From NCBI RefSeq assembly GCF_001083785.1, contig NZ_LAVL01000005.1, positions 1-64,000 of the forward strand: a DNA stretch of 64,000 bases. Reading direction: 5' to 3'. Below are positions 44,410 through 53,547 of this stretch, piece by piece (the first letter of the stretch is position 1; each line of letters begins with the position of its first letter). Source of the stretch: Nonomuraea sp. SBT364. Lineage in GTDB: Bacteria; Actinomycetota; Actinomycetes; Streptosporangiales; Streptosporangiaceae. A program made the translations under genes and the position numbers. The notes below the pieces were generated by a model, which did not search any database, was not told the DNA's origin, and worked only from the letters and a program-made list of their open reading frames with translations.

Positions 44410-44532
44410 TCGCGTTAATCATCCCCTTCCTCCCCCTGCGCCGGACGCATAATCGGTGCTAGTCTCCTGTGCGATCTTCCGGAGGTGTATTTACACGAAG
44501 GTGTGAAATGCCCTCGACTCCGAGGTTGGGAC

Positions 44533-46668
44533 ATGGGCTCGCAAAACCGGTCAATTCGGTTCAAGATCTTTTTATTGTTACTGCTACCCCTCCTGTCCTT
44601 GAGCGCGCTCTGGGGTTTCGTGCTCAACCTCACCGTGAGCGACGGCCAGTCCCTCCTCCGCGGCGACACCCTCTACCAGACGGTCGGCATCGCCTCCACC
44701 GACCTGGGGCTTAAGCTTCAGGCCGAGCGGGAGCGGTCGATGGTGGCGGTTACCACACGTAAGCTCACCGAAGATCTCGGCGCCCAGCGCGCCCTCACCG
44801 ACCAGGCGCTCAGCGAGTTCCGGCAGGCCGTCACCGAGGCCGGCGGCGCGGTCGGCGTCGAGCTGCGCGGGCAGATCGACACGCTGGAGGCCGAGCTGCA
44901 CCGGCTCGGCCCGATCCGCGACGGCATCGACGACGGCTACAGCTCGCGGCTGACCGGGCTGACCGAGTACAACCGGGTGCTCGACGCGATGTTCCGGTTC
45001 TACGACCACCTGACCCCGGTCCCCGACCTGACGATCTACCAGCAGGCTTCCTCCCTGCAGACCATGGGCAACGCGCGCGAGTTCGTCTCCAGGGAACGCG
45101 CGCTGATCAAGGCGTCGCTCCTCGACCGCCGGCTCACCGAGCCGGAGGCGTCCGCCTTCACCGAGTACGTCTCCTCGCGCAAGTTCCTGCACGCACGCGG
45201 CCAGGCCGGGCTCGACGTCCAGTTGCGCGCGCCGTACGAGAAGCTCTTCAAGAGCGAGCTGTTCCAGGCGTTCGCCACCATGGAGGCGCGGATCATCCGC
45301 ACCGGCACGCCGCCCCCCGACGGCCCTTCCTGGGCGGCGGCGGCCGACCGGCTGATGGCCGAGCTGGACCGGCTCGGCGCGGAGTCGGCCGTGACGCTGG
45401 CCGCGCGGGCGGCCGACGGGGCGACCGCCACCAAGGTCGAGATCGGGGTGGCCGGCGGCGTCGGCCTGATCGCGGTGCTCGCCTCGATCATCATCTCGGT
45501 GCGCTTCGGCCGGCGGCTGGGCGCCGAGCTGGCGGGTCTGCGGTCGGCGGCCGTCGAGCTGTCGGAGCGGCGCCTGCCCGACCTGGTCGAGCGGCTGCGC
45601 ACCGGCGAGGAGGTCAACGTCAAGAAGGAGGCCAAGCCGATCAAGGTCAGCGGCTCGGCCGAGATCACCGACGTGGCCAGGGCGTTCGGCTCGGTGCAGC
45701 GCACGGCCGTGCACGCCGCCGTCGGCCAGGCGGCGCTGCGGCGCGGCGTCGGCCAGGTCTTCCTCAACCTGGCCAGGCGCAAGCAGGGGCTGCTGCACCG
45801 CCAGCTCTCGCTGCTCGACAGCATGCAGCGGCGTACCCACGACCCCGACCGGCTGGAGGAGCTCTTCCGCCTGGACCACCTGACCACCCGCATGCGCCGG
45901 CACGCCGAGAGCCTGATCATACTGTCCGGGGCCGCCCCCGGCCGGGCCTGGCGCAAGCCGGTGCCGGTGGTCGACATCGTGCGCGCCGCGGTCGCCGAGG
46001 TGGAGGACTACACCAGGGTCACGGTCGCGAACATGCCCGGCGGCGCGATCGACGGCGCCGCCGCCGCGGACCTCACCCACCTGGTGGCCGAACTGGTGGA
46101 GAACGCCACCATCTACTCCCCGCCCGACACCGCCGTCGAGGTGCGCGGCGACCGGGTGAGCAACGGCTACTCGATCGAGGTGGAGGACCGCGGGCTGGGG
46201 CTGCCGGCGGAGGAGTACGCGACGTACAACGCGCTGCTGGTCGATCCGCCCGAGTTCGACCTGGCCGACAGCGACAGGCTCGGCCTGTTCGTGGTGGCCC
46301 GGCTGGCGGAGCGGCACGGCATCAAGGTGCTGCTGCGCCGCTCCCCCTTCGGCGGCACCACGGCCATCGTGCTGGTGCCGCGCCCGCTCGTCACCGACCA
46401 GGAGGAACTGACCGCCTCCGGTGACGAACTGCCGGCGCTGCCCAGCCGTACCCGGAAGAAGGCGCTCGCGGTGGTGAGCGGCGGCACGCACGCGGGGTTG
46501 CCAAGGCGGGTCAGGCAGGCCAACCTGTCATCCCGGCTCCAGCAGTCCGAGCCGGAGCCTGAGCGGAAGAACGAACGCTCTCCCGACGAGGTACGCGACC
46601 TGTTCTCCGCGTTCCAGCGGGGAACCCAACGTGCCCGAGAAGAAGTGAATGAGGAGGGGGAGGCATGA
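44533..46668 (+). CDS. cvnA: Conservon sensor kinase-like protein (CvnA)
   Basis: A 711-residue membrane sensor. TM1 (about 10-33) and TM2 (about 310-335) flank a helical nitrate-sensor-like extracellular domain; a HAMP-like segment follows, then a helical region with FRLDHLTTRMRRHAESL and a HATPase domain (LVENATIYSPPDTAV, VEDRGLGLP, RSPFGGTTAIVL). The tail carries LPRRVRQANL and ERSPDEVRDLFSAFQRG. This is the first gene of the conservon unit described in Streptomyces, which links a sensor to a small GTPase. The ATG at 44533 matches the paralogue. A TAGTCT at 44460-44465 is a likely -10 box. Confidence 0.9.
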   Translation: MGSQNRSIRFKIFLLLLLPLLSLSALWGFVLNLTVSDGQSLLRGDTLYQTVGIASTDLGLKLQAERERSMVAVTTRKLTEDLGAQRALTDQALSEFRQAVTEAGGAVGVELRGQIDTLEAELHRLGPIRDGIDDGYSSRLTGLTEYNRVLDAMFRFYDHLTPVPDLTIYQQASSLQTMGNAREFVSRERALIKASLLDRRLTEPEASAFTEYVSSRKFLHARGQAGLDVQLRAPYEKLFKSELFQAFATMEARIIRTGTPPPDGPSWAAAADRLMAELDRLGAESAVTLAARAADGATATKVEIGVAGGVGLIAVLASIIISVRFGRRLGAELAGLRSAAVELSERRLPDLVERLRTGEEVNVKKEAKPIKVSGSAEITDVARAFGSVQRTAVHAAVGQAALRRGVGQVFLNLARRKQGLLHRQLSLLDSMQRRTHDPDRLEELFRLDHLTTRMRRHAESLIILSGAAPGRAWRKPVPVVDIVRAAVAEVEDYTRVTVANMPGGAIDGAAAADLTHLVAELVENATIYSPPDTAVEVRGDRVSNGYSIEVEDRGLGLPAEEYATYNALLVDPPEFDLADSDRLGLFVVARLAERHGIKVLLRRSPFGGTTAIVLVPRPLVTDQEELTASGDELPALPSRTRKKALAVVSGGTHAGLPRRVRQANLSSRLQQSEPEPERKNERSPDEVRDLFSAFQRGTQRAREEVNEEGEA

Positions 46669-47069
46669 GTGTGCCGACGACCAACACCGGTGAGCTGAAC
46701 TGGCTGCTTGACGACCTGACGACCAGGGTGGGTGCGGTCAGGCAGGCGGTCATCCTGTCGACCGACGGGCTCGCCGTCGGCCATTCCAAGGGCTTGAGCC
46801 GGGAGGACGCCGAACACCTGTCGGCCGTGGCGGCCGGTTTCCAGAGCCTGGCGCGCGGCACCGGGCGGCATTTCGGCGGCGGGGACGTGCGCCAGACCAT
46901 CGTGGAGATGGAGTCGGCGTTCCTGTTCGTGACGGCGGCGGGTCAGGGCACCTGCCTGGCCGTGCTGGCCGACGCCAACGTGGACGTGGGGCACATCGCC
47001 TATGAGATGGCGATGCTGGTGAAGCGGGTGGGCCAGCACATCACCACCAATCCGCGAGCAACGCCGTGA
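46665..47069 (+). CDS. cvnB: Roadblock/LC7-domain protein (CvnB)
   Basis: A 134-residue roadblock/LC7 protein: ELNWLLDDLTTRVGAVRQAVILSTDGLAVG at the start and a five-stranded domain ending IAYEMAMLVKRVGQHI. In conservons this small protein associates with the GTPase and kinase at the membrane. Its start overlaps the cvnA stop by four bases. Confidence 0.93.
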   Translation: MSVPTTNTGELNWLLDDLTTRVGAVRQAVILSTDGLAVGHSKGLSREDAEHLSAVAAGFQSLARGTGRHFGGGDVRQTIVEMESAFLFVTAAGQGTCLAVLADANVDVGHIAYEMAMLVKRVGQHITTNPRATP

Positions 47070-47428
47070 GCGAGACCCCGCGGTGGCTGGACGAGGACGC
47101 GGGGCCGGTCGTCCGGCCCTACGCCCTCATCCGCGGCCGCACGAGGTCCTCGGGGGACAATCTCGATCTCATCGCCACCGTGAGCGCCGTCGGGGAACCT
47201 CCCGCAGACCTCGGCCCCGAACAGGCGCTCATCCTGCGTGCCGCGCGTAATCCGATCTCGGTGGCCGACGTGGCCGTCGAGCTCGACCTGCCTGTCGGCG
47301 TCGTCCGGGTGATGCTCGGCGACCTGCGTGACCACGGCCTCATCTCTGTGTCGGCCCCCGCAGCGGCTGGGTCGCGCCCGAATGAGGGCATTCTCAAGGA
47401 AGTGATCAATGGACTCCGTGCTCTCTGA
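47066..47428 (+). CDS. cvnC: DUF742 protein (CvnC)
   Basis: A 120-residue DUF742 protein with the family opening WLDEDAGPVVRPYALIRGRT and a winged-helix-like middle (VADVAVELDLPVGVVRVMLGDLRDHGLI), ending in LKEVINGLRAL. A GTG start overlaps the cvnB stop (GTGA). Its role in conservons is not well defined. Confidence 0.93.
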   Translation: MSETPRWLDEDAGPVVRPYALIRGRTRSSGDNLDLIATVSAVGEPPADLGPEQALILRAARNPISVADVAVELDLPVGVVRVMLGDLRDHGLISVSAPAAAGSRPNEGILKEVINGLRAL

Positions 47429-47981
47429 GGACCCCGTCGCGTTGAAGATCCTCATCGCCGGGGGGTTCGGCGTGGGCAAGACCACGCTGGTCGGCTCGAT
47501 CAGCGAGATCAAACCGCTGCGCACGGAGGAGGTGCTCTCCGACCGCGGTGTGGGGGTGGACGACCTCGACGGCGTCGAGGCCAAGACCACCACGACCGTG
47601 GCGATGGACTTCGGCCGCATCACGATCCGCGAGGGGCTGGTCGTCTACCTGTTCGGCACGCCGGGGCAGGAGCGGTTCTGGTTCATGTGGGACGAGCTGT
47701 CCTACGGTGCGCTGGGCGCCGTCGTCATCGCCGACACCCGGCGGCTGACCGACTGCTTCCCGTCGGTCGACTACTTCGAGCAGCGCGGCACCCCGTTCGT
47801 GGTGGCCGTCAACTGCTTCGACGGCGCCGACCAGCACAGCGTGGACGACGTGCGGATCGCGCTGGACCTCGACGACGACGTGCCCGTGATGCTGTGCGAC
47901 GTGCGGCGGCGCACCTCGGCCAAGGAAGTCATGATCACCCTGGTCGAGCACTCGCTGCGGACGCTGACCGCGGCGGGCTAG
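47409..47981 (+). CDS. cvnD: Conservon small GTPase (CvnD)
   Basis: A 190-residue Ras-like GTP-binding protein. The P-loop is GGFGVGKTTLVGS (about 17-29), the switch II region FGTPGQERFWFMW and the guanine-specificity motif is NCFD rather than NKxD, as in other CvnD proteins. It overlaps cvnC by 20 bases. Its stop codon shares bases with the stop of the opposing DUF742 gene. Confidence 0.93.
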   Translation: MDSVLSEDPVALKILIAGGFGVGKTTLVGSISEIKPLRTEEVLSDRGVGVDDLDGVEAKTTTTVAMDFGRITIREGLVVYLFGTPGQERFWFMWDELSYGALGAVVIADTRRLTDCFPSVDYFEQRGTPFVVAVNCFDGADQHSVDDVRIALDLDDDVPVMLCDVRRRTSAKEVMITLVEHSLRTLTAAG

Positions 47982-48355
47982 AGCGCCCGCAGGCCGTTGA
48001 TCACCTCTCTGAGAAGGCTCTCCGTCGGGGAGGACTCCTTGGAGATCGGCGCCCGTACCGTCACCAGGCCGTAGCCGAGCAGGTCGCCGAGGAGCACCCG
48101 GACGACCTGCACCGGCAGGCTCAGCTCCGACGCCACCTCGGCGACCGGCCTCGACTGCGCCGCGACGCAGCCGAGCAGCCGCCGGTGCTGCGCGCCGAGG
48201 TCGGCCTGCGCGGGCGCCGGCTGCCCCGTCGGGGCCACGGTCGCCAGCAGGTCGAGCGCGGCGGTGGCCTTGGTGCGCCCCCGCGCCACCGCGTACGGCC
48301 GGACCACGGGCCCGGCCTCGTCGTCAACCCACTCGTGCTCGCGGCTCACGATCAC
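47978..48355 (-). CDS. DUF742 protein of a second, partial conservon
   Basis: A 125-residue DUF742 protein (WVDDEAGPVVRPYAVARGRT, VAEVASELSLPVQVVRVLLGDLLGYGLV, LLREVINGLRAL), clearly paralogous to the neighbouring cvnC. Its GTG at 48355 overlaps the kinase stop in GTGA, so the two are co-translated. No roadblock or GTPase gene follows; the next gene on this side is the opposing cvnD. Confidence 0.9.
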   Translation of the reverse strand: MIVSREHEWVDDEAGPVVRPYAVARGRTKATAALDLLATVAPTGQPAPAQADLGAQHRRLLGCVAAQSRPVAEVASELSLPVQVVRVLLGDLLGYGLVTVRAPISKESSPTESLLREVINGLRAL

Positions 48356-50565
48356 GCTCCCCCATCCTGGTCGGTGTCCTGACGCCCGCGCTGCCAGCCT
48401 GACTGGAGCGAGGAGAGCAGGGCCCTGGCCTCCTCGGGTGAGCGCTCCTCGACGGGCTCGGCGGGTTCCTGCGGTTGCCTGAGCTGGTGCGGCAGATTGG
48501 CCTGCCGCACCCTGCGGGGCAGCCCCGGTTCCTGGCGCTGCTCGATGCGCTGCTCGATGCGCTGCTCGATGCCGCGTCTGGCGGCGGTACGGACGCGGCG
48601 GGGCAGTTCGCCGGGCCCGGTGTCGTTGCCGACGACCGAGACCCTGACGGGCTCCAGCGGCTCCATCGGCTGCGGCGACGGCATCGGCTGCACCAGGGCG
48701 CCCGGCACCAGCACGATCGCCGTGGTGCCCCCGTACGGCGAGGGCTTGAGGGTCACGCTGATGCCGTGCCTGGCCGCCAGCATGCCGACGACGGCGAAGC
48801 CGAGTCGTTCGGTCTGCGCCGGGTCGAAGTCGGGCGGGCTGGACAGGCGGCGGTTGACGGCCTCGCGCTCCGCGTCGGGCATGCCGAGCCCGCGGTCCTC
48901 GATCTCGACGGCGAACCCCTTGCCGACCAGCTCGCCGCGGACGGACACCTCGTTGCCCGGGGAGGAGAACGTGGCGGCGTTCTCGATCAGCTCGGCGAAC
49001 AGGTGCATCAGGTCGGCCACGGCCGCGCCGGTGACGCCGCTCTCGGGCATCGGGTAGACGCGTACCCGGGTGTACTCCTCGACCTGGCTCGCGGCGCCGC
49101 TCAGCACGTCCTCGACCGGGATGACGCCGCGCCACCGGCGTCCGGCGGTGCCGCCCGAGAGCAGCACCAGCCCTTCGGCGTGGCGGCGCATGCGGGTGGT
49201 CAGGTGGTCGAGCTTGAACAGGCGCTCCAGCGCCTCGGGCTCCTCGGTCTGGCGCTGCATCTCGTCCAGCAGCTTGAGCTGCCGCTGGACCAGCGACTGG
49301 CTGCGCCGGGCCAGGTTGCGCAGGGCCTGGGCGATGCCCTCGCGGAGCCTGGCCTGCTCGACGGCGGCGTCCACGGCGGTGTGCTGGACGCTGTCGAAGG
49401 CGGTGGCCAGGTCGGCGACCTCGCTGGTCGCGCCCTCGGCCACGGTGAGCGGCGGCGCCTCGGCGGCGATGTCGACCCGCTCGCCGGTGCGCAGTTTGGC
49501 GACGACCTCGGGCAGCCGGACCTCGGCCAGGTCGAGCGCGGTGTGGCGGAGCTCGGCCAGCTCGCGCGAGACCCGGCGGCCCACCCGGATCGAGATGAAC
49601 ACGGAGAAGACGACCGCGATGAGCCCCAGCGCGCCCGCCACGGCGGCCCGCACGATGATGACCATGCCGGCGGGCTCCATCCGGGCCAGCAGGATGTCGC
49701 CCAGGGTGTAGATGGCCTGGGTGTAGTCCTTGAGCACCGGGTCGACCGTGCCGCGCCAGAGCTGCATGTCGATCGGCTTCCCGGCGACGTAGGTCTGCAG
49801 CGCCCGCTCCATCGTGGCGTAGCGGGGCGAGGCGGCGACCCGCTCCAGCGGGGCCCGCATCTCGGCGTCGAGGTTGGCCAGGGCCTTGGGGAACAGGTAC
49901 GTCCTGGCGCCGTCGATGCCGGCCAGCATGTGCACCTCGGCCATGGTCCACTTGGCCGGGTCGCCGCCCCCGTTGCCCGCGACGACGAGCGCGTGCTCGC
50001 GGCTCAGCAGCTCGCGCACCTGCTGGGCGGCGATGAGGCCCTGCGCCTGCCGGGACAGCTCGACGTCGGTGCTGACGGTGAACGCCGCGTAGAGGCGGTC
50101 GATGGCGTCGGGGACCGACGCGTACCTGGTGACCAGGTCGTGCGGGGTGAGTTCACGGCCGTCCACCTGCCGGCGGATCTCCGACAGCCCCTCGATGGCC
50201 TTGAGCGCCGCCTGGAGCTGGATCTTCATGTCCTCGTTGAGCGACTCCTGGGTGTCCTCGGTCAGCGCGTTGTCCGTGAGCCGCTTCCTGACCTCGTCGG
50301 ACTTGGCGCGGGCGGCGGCCAGTTCCCGGGTGTCGGTGGTGGCGCCGGACAGCAGCTCGGCGGAGGCCAGGCGCTCGTTCTGCAGCTGGACGACCAGGAA
50401 GTCGGCATGGTTGATGATCCCGGTCCAGAAGGTCTCGACCTTGAGGAGGTTCAGCGCCTCCCTCGACGTCGTGCTCGCGGCGAAGCCCCACAGCGCGATC
50501 AGGGAGACCAACGGGATGACGAGCAGCGTCGAGATCTTGAACCTGATGGATCTGCCCGATGCCAT
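48352..50565 (-). CDS. Second conservon-type sensor kinase-like protein
   Basis: A 737-residue paralogue of the cvnA product with the same parts: short basic N-terminus SGRSIRFKIS, TM1, nitrate-sensor-like helical domain, TM2 near 310-330, HAMP, FKLDHLTTRMRRHAEGL, HATPase (LIENAATFSSPGNEV, IEDRGLGMP, PSPYGGTTAIVL) and the tail motifs LPRRVRQANLPHQL and ERSPEEARALLSSLQSG. The linker before that tail holds a repeated IEQR unit. GGGAG lies nine bases before the ATG and TATTCT (50598-50603, minus strand) is a likely -10 box. Confidence 0.9.
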   Translation of the reverse strand: MASGRSIRFKISTLLVIPLVSLIALWGFAASTTSREALNLLKVETFWTGIINHADFLVVQLQNERLASAELLSGATTDTRELAAARAKSDEVRKRLTDNALTEDTQESLNEDMKIQLQAALKAIEGLSEIRRQVDGRELTPHDLVTRYASVPDAIDRLYAAFTVSTDVELSRQAQGLIAAQQVRELLSREHALVVAGNGGGDPAKWTMAEVHMLAGIDGARTYLFPKALANLDAEMRAPLERVAASPRYATMERALQTYVAGKPIDMQLWRGTVDPVLKDYTQAIYTLGDILLARMEPAGMVIIVRAAVAGALGLIAVVFSVFISIRVGRRVSRELAELRHTALDLAEVRLPEVVAKLRTGERVDIAAEAPPLTVAEGATSEVADLATAFDSVQHTAVDAAVEQARLREGIAQALRNLARRSQSLVQRQLKLLDEMQRQTEEPEALERLFKLDHLTTRMRRHAEGLVLLSGGTAGRRWRGVIPVEDVLSGAASQVEEYTRVRVYPMPESGVTGAAVADLMHLFAELIENAATFSSPGNEVSVRGELVGKGFAVEIEDRGLGMPDAEREAVNRRLSSPPDFDPAQTERLGFAVVGMLAARHGISVTLKPSPYGGTTAIVLVPGALVQPMPSPQPMEPLEPVRVSVVGNDTGPGELPRRVRTAARRGIEQRIEQRIEQRQEPGLPRRVRQANLPHQLRQPQEPAEPVEERSPEEARALLSSLQSGWQRGRQDTDQDGGA
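48535..48570. repeat. Three tandem copies of a 12-base unit inside the second kinase gene
   Basis: gcgctgctcgat is repeated three times without interruption. Read on the minus strand it encodes repeats of the type IEQR in the linker before the LPRRVRQANL tail. Copy number changes would stay in frame. Confidence 0.85.
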
Positions 50566-50621
50566 GACACCCGCTCCCGGATAGAAGATCGCGGGAGAGA
50601 ATAGCACCGAAAGACACGGTT

Positions 50622-51287
50622 TTAAGATCGACTAGCGATAAATCTGTGATATGTCGGGAAATTAACACGGGTACCCAGCCATACCACGCGCAACAGCCAG
50701 CCCGCCAGCACCGCGAGCAGCGCCACCTCGGCCCCCAGCAGCACCCGCTCCACGAGCCCGATCATCACCCGCTCGCCGGGCAGCGCCACGTACGTGATCG
50801 CCAGCAGCCCCAGGCCGCCCGCCAGCGTCAGCCACTCGACCGTCCTGGCCACCGGCTTCCACACCGGGTCCGCGGCCAGCCTCGGCACCAGCAGCGCCCC
50901 CGCCGCCGGCAGTGCCACGAACGCCGCGACCGACACGTACCGGTGGACCTGCGCGGCCACCGTCAGGTCCGTGCCGAGCGGTGTGGTCGGGATGACCGCC
51001 GCGACGAACAGCGCCCCCGACCACACCAGCATCAGCCGCTCCGGCATCCCCCTGACCGGTGCCCCCACCGCCCGCAGCCCCGCCAGCAACGCCAGCGACC
51101 CCAGGGCCATGACCGCCATCGCGACTTCCGTGACGCCCCCGCGATCGGCCACGGCGTACTCGCTGACGGTCACGTTCAGCGGGTCCAGGTGCGGGTCGGG
51201 GCCGAGTTGCCCCGCCACCACCCCGGCCACCGCGAACACGATCGCCGCGCATGCGACGAGCGGATAAGCCTTCTTGACTGCGGACAT
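50622..51287 (-). CDS. DUF998 family membrane protein
   Basis: A 221-residue membrane protein with six to seven hydrophobic segments. DPLNVTVSEYAV in the first loop is characteristic of DUF998. Function is unknown; the protein should lie in the cytoplasmic membrane. AAGGA lies upstream of the ATG at 51287. The stop is 56 bases upstream of the kinase start, whose promoter seems separate. Confidence 0.85.
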   Translation of the reverse strand: MSAVKKAYPLVACAAIVFAVAGVVAGQLGPDPHLDPLNVTVSEYAVADRGGVTEVAMAVMALGSLALLAGLRAVGAPVRGMPERLMLVWSGALFVAAVIPTTPLGTDLTVAAQVHRYVSVAAFVALPAAGALLVPRLAADPVWKPVARTVEWLTLAGGLGLLAITYVALPGERVMIGLVERVLLGAEVALLAVLAGWLLRVVWLGTRVNFPTYHRFIASRS

Positions 51288-51358
51288 GGCCCCATCCTTC
51301 GCCCGGAGGGGGTGTTCCGGCATCGGGGCTGCCCCCCTAGCCGTCCCTGAGGCGTCCC

Positions 51359-52060
51359 CTAGAGCGATGCCAGGTGGGCCGTGGCGCTCGACAGGAGCAT
51401 GTCCAGGGCGGCCGGGTATGCGCTGTCGTTCATGTTGGCGACCAGCAGGTGGGCCGTGGCGGCGATGTGGGGGTGCGTGGTGGAGGGCAGGCGGGCGTAG
51501 GTGGCCTGCCAGACCTGTTCGTCCGCCGCGCGCGTGGCCGGCGGCAGCGCGAGGGTGGCCGCGTCCAGCACGGCGAAGGCGAGGGCCTGGTCGATGAAGG
51601 CGTGATAGATCCGGACCGCGTCGGGGTCGGGGAAGCCCGCCGTGCGGAGGATCGCCAGGATCGTCTCGTCCACCGCCACCTCGTGCGGCCGGCCCGCCAC
51701 CCGGCTGGCCGTGAGGACCGCCGCCTGCGGATGGGCCAGGTAGGCGTCGTAGATGCTCAGCCCGAGACTGCGCAGGTCGTCGCGCCAGTCGCCGGAGGCT
51801 CGCCAGCCGGTCAGGGCATGGGCGAACAACTCGTCGGCGATGGCCAGCGTGAGGTCGTCCATGCCGCGGAAGTAACGGTAGATCGTGCTCGCGTCCGCGC
51901 CCAGGGCCAGGCCGAGCCTGCGGGCGGTGAGCCCGGCCGCGCCGTGCTCGCGCAGCATGCGCAGGGCCGTGTCGACGATGAGGTCGTGGGTGAGGACCTG
52001 ACCTTCCTTGGTGGGGCGGCGCCGCTGCCGGGCCGCGTCGGGGACCACTCGCTTGACCAT
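51359..52060 (-). CDS. TetR/AcrR-family regulator
   Basis: A 233-residue regulator. The helix-turn-helix at about 28-72 reads VDTALRMLREHGAAGLTARRLGLALGADASTIYRYFRGMDDL; the C-terminal part is a typical TetR helical domain. AAGGA lies five bases before the ATG. It is divergent from the saccharopine-dehydrogenase-like gene, the probable target. Confidence 0.88.
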   Translation of the reverse strand: MVKRVVPDAARQRRRPTKEGQVLTHDLIVDTALRMLREHGAAGLTARRLGLALGADASTIYRYFRGMDDLTLAIADELFAHALTGWRASGDWRDDLRSLGLSIYDAYLAHPQAAVLTASRVAGRPHEVAVDETILAILRTAGFPDPDAVRIYHAFIDQALAFAVLDAATLALPPATRAADEQVWQATYARLPSTTHPHIAATAHLLVANMNDSAYPAALDMLLSSATAHLASL

Positions 52061-52074
52061 GTCGATCCTTATGC

Positions 52075-52091
52075 CAACGCCATTGACGTTG
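52075..52091. promoter_or_regulatory. Inverted repeat CAACG-N7-CGTTG
   Basis: This dyad lies in the 80-base divergent gap, 15 bases from the TetR start codon. It is a candidate TetR operator; its arms are short. Confidence 0.45.
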
Positions 52092-52140
52092 ATGAGCCTA
52101 CTGCCCTTTCCTGGGAGGACACCGAATGGGGAGAGTTGTC

Positions 52141-53370
52141 ATGCGTGTTCTGCTCATGGGCGCCGGCGGTGTCGGGACCGCCGTCACCCGGATCGCCACC
52201 CGTCGCTCGTTCTTCGACCATATGGTGGTCGCTGACTACGACCTGTCCCGCGCCTCGGCGGCCGTCGCGCCGCTGGATCCGCGCCGCTTCACCGCGGTGC
52301 GAGCCGACGCCTCCGACCAGGCCGCGGTCATCGACCTGATCCGTGAGCACCGTTGCGACGTGCTGCTCAACGCCACCGACCCGCGCTTCGTGATGCCGCT
52401 GTTCGAGGCGGCGCTGGCCGCGGGCGTCGACTATCTGGACATGGCGATGTCCATGTCGAGGCCGCACCCGGAGCGGCCGTACGAGAAGGCGGGGGTCAAG
52501 CTCGGCGACGAGCAGTTCGCCCGCGCCGGCGCGTGGACGGACGCCGGGCGGCTCGCGCTCGTCGGGATGGGCGTCGAGCCGGGGCTCGCCGACGTCTTCG
52601 CCCGCTACGCCGCCGACGAGCTCTTCGACGAGATCGAGGAGATCGGCATCCGCGACGGCGCCAACCTCACCGTGGACGGCTACGAGTTCGCGCCGTCGTT
52701 CTCCATCTGGACGACGATCGAGGAGTGCCTCAACCCGCCGCTCATCTACGAGCAGGACCGAGGCTGGTACACCACCGAGCCGTTCAGCGAGCCCGAGGTG
52801 TTCGACTTCCCCGAGGGCATCGGCCCGGTGGAGTGCGTGAACGTCGAGCACGAGGAGGTGCTGCTGGTGCCCCGCTGGGTCGACGCCGGGCGCGTCACCT
52901 TCAAGTACGGGCTCGGCGAGGACTTCATCGCCAAGCTCAAGACCCTGCACGCGCTCGGCCTGGACCGCACCGAACCGGTGACCGTGCCGACCGCCCACGG
53001 CCCGGCCCGCGTCTCGCCCCGCGACCTGGTGGCCGCCGTGCTGCCCGACCCGGCCGGGCTGGGCGAGCGGATGCACGGCAAGACCTGCGCCGGGACCTGG
53101 GTGAAGGGCGTCAGCGACGGGTCACCGCGCGAGGTCTACCTCTATCACGTGGTCGACAACCAGTGGTCGATGCGCGAGTACGGCTCGCAGGCCGTCGTCT
53201 GGCAGACCGCCGTCAACCCGGTCGTCGCGCTGGAACTGCTGGCCGGCGGCGCGTGGAAGGGCACCGGCGTGCTCGGGCCCGAGGCGTTTCCGGCCCGCCC
53301 GTTCCTTGACCTGCTGGAGGAGTACGGCTCGCCGTGGGGGATGCGGGAACAGGTGCCGTCACAGCCCTGA
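52141..53370 (+). CDS. Saccharopine dehydrogenase-family protein
   Basis: A 409-residue NAD(P)-binding protein of the saccharopine dehydrogenase/LYS9 family. The Rossmann motif is VLLMGAGGVGTAVTRIA, then DVLLNATDPRFVMPLFEAALAAGVDYLDMA; the second half has GVEPGLADVFARYAADELF. The family covers saccharopine and carboxynorspermidine dehydrogenases and uncharacterised enzymes; the substrate here is unknown. GGGGAGAG before 52141 decides this start over an ATG 15 bases upstream. The end overlaps the opposing small gene by 12 bases. Confidence 0.85.
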   Translation: MRVLLMGAGGVGTAVTRIATRRSFFDHMVVADYDLSRASAAVAPLDPRRFTAVRADASDQAAVIDLIREHRCDVLLNATDPRFVMPLFEAALAAGVDYLDMAMSMSRPHPERPYEKAGVKLGDEQFARAGAWTDAGRLALVGMGVEPGLADVFARYAADELFDEIEEIGIRDGANLTVDGYEFAPSFSIWTTIEECLNPPLIYEQDRGWYTTEPFSEPEVFDFPEGIGPVECVNVEHEEVLLVPRWVDAGRVTFKYGLGEDFIAKLKTLHALGLDRTEPVTVPTAHGPARVSPRDLVAAVLPDPAGLGERMHGKTCAGTWVKGVSDGSPREVYLYHVVDNQWSMREYGSQAVVWQTAVNPVVALELLAGGAWKGTGVLGPEAFPARPFLDLLEEYGSPWGMREQVPSQP

Positions 53371-53547
53371 CGGGTCGCGGCCGACGCTGATCTCCTCGGC
53401 GATGCGCCGGATCTCCGCCAGGTTGATGCCGGGGGCGGGAGGGAGCTGCCGCGCCAGCGCGTCCATCACCACGGGCACGGGCTGGCCGGCCAGCCGCCCC
53501 GCGATCGCGTGGACCACCCTGAACAGCGCCTCTTCCGTCTCACGCAT
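53359..53547 (-). CDS. Small conserved-looking protein
   Basis: A 62-residue protein, mostly helical (ETEEALFRVVHAIAGRLAGQP, then INLAEIRRIAEEISVG). No family recognised. GAGGAG upstream of the ATG and normal codon use support it as a real gene, but at this length it remains uncertain. Confidence 0.55.
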   Translation of the reverse strand: MRETEEALFRVVHAIAGRLAGQPVPVVMDALARQLPPAPGINLAEIRRIAEEISVGRDPSGL

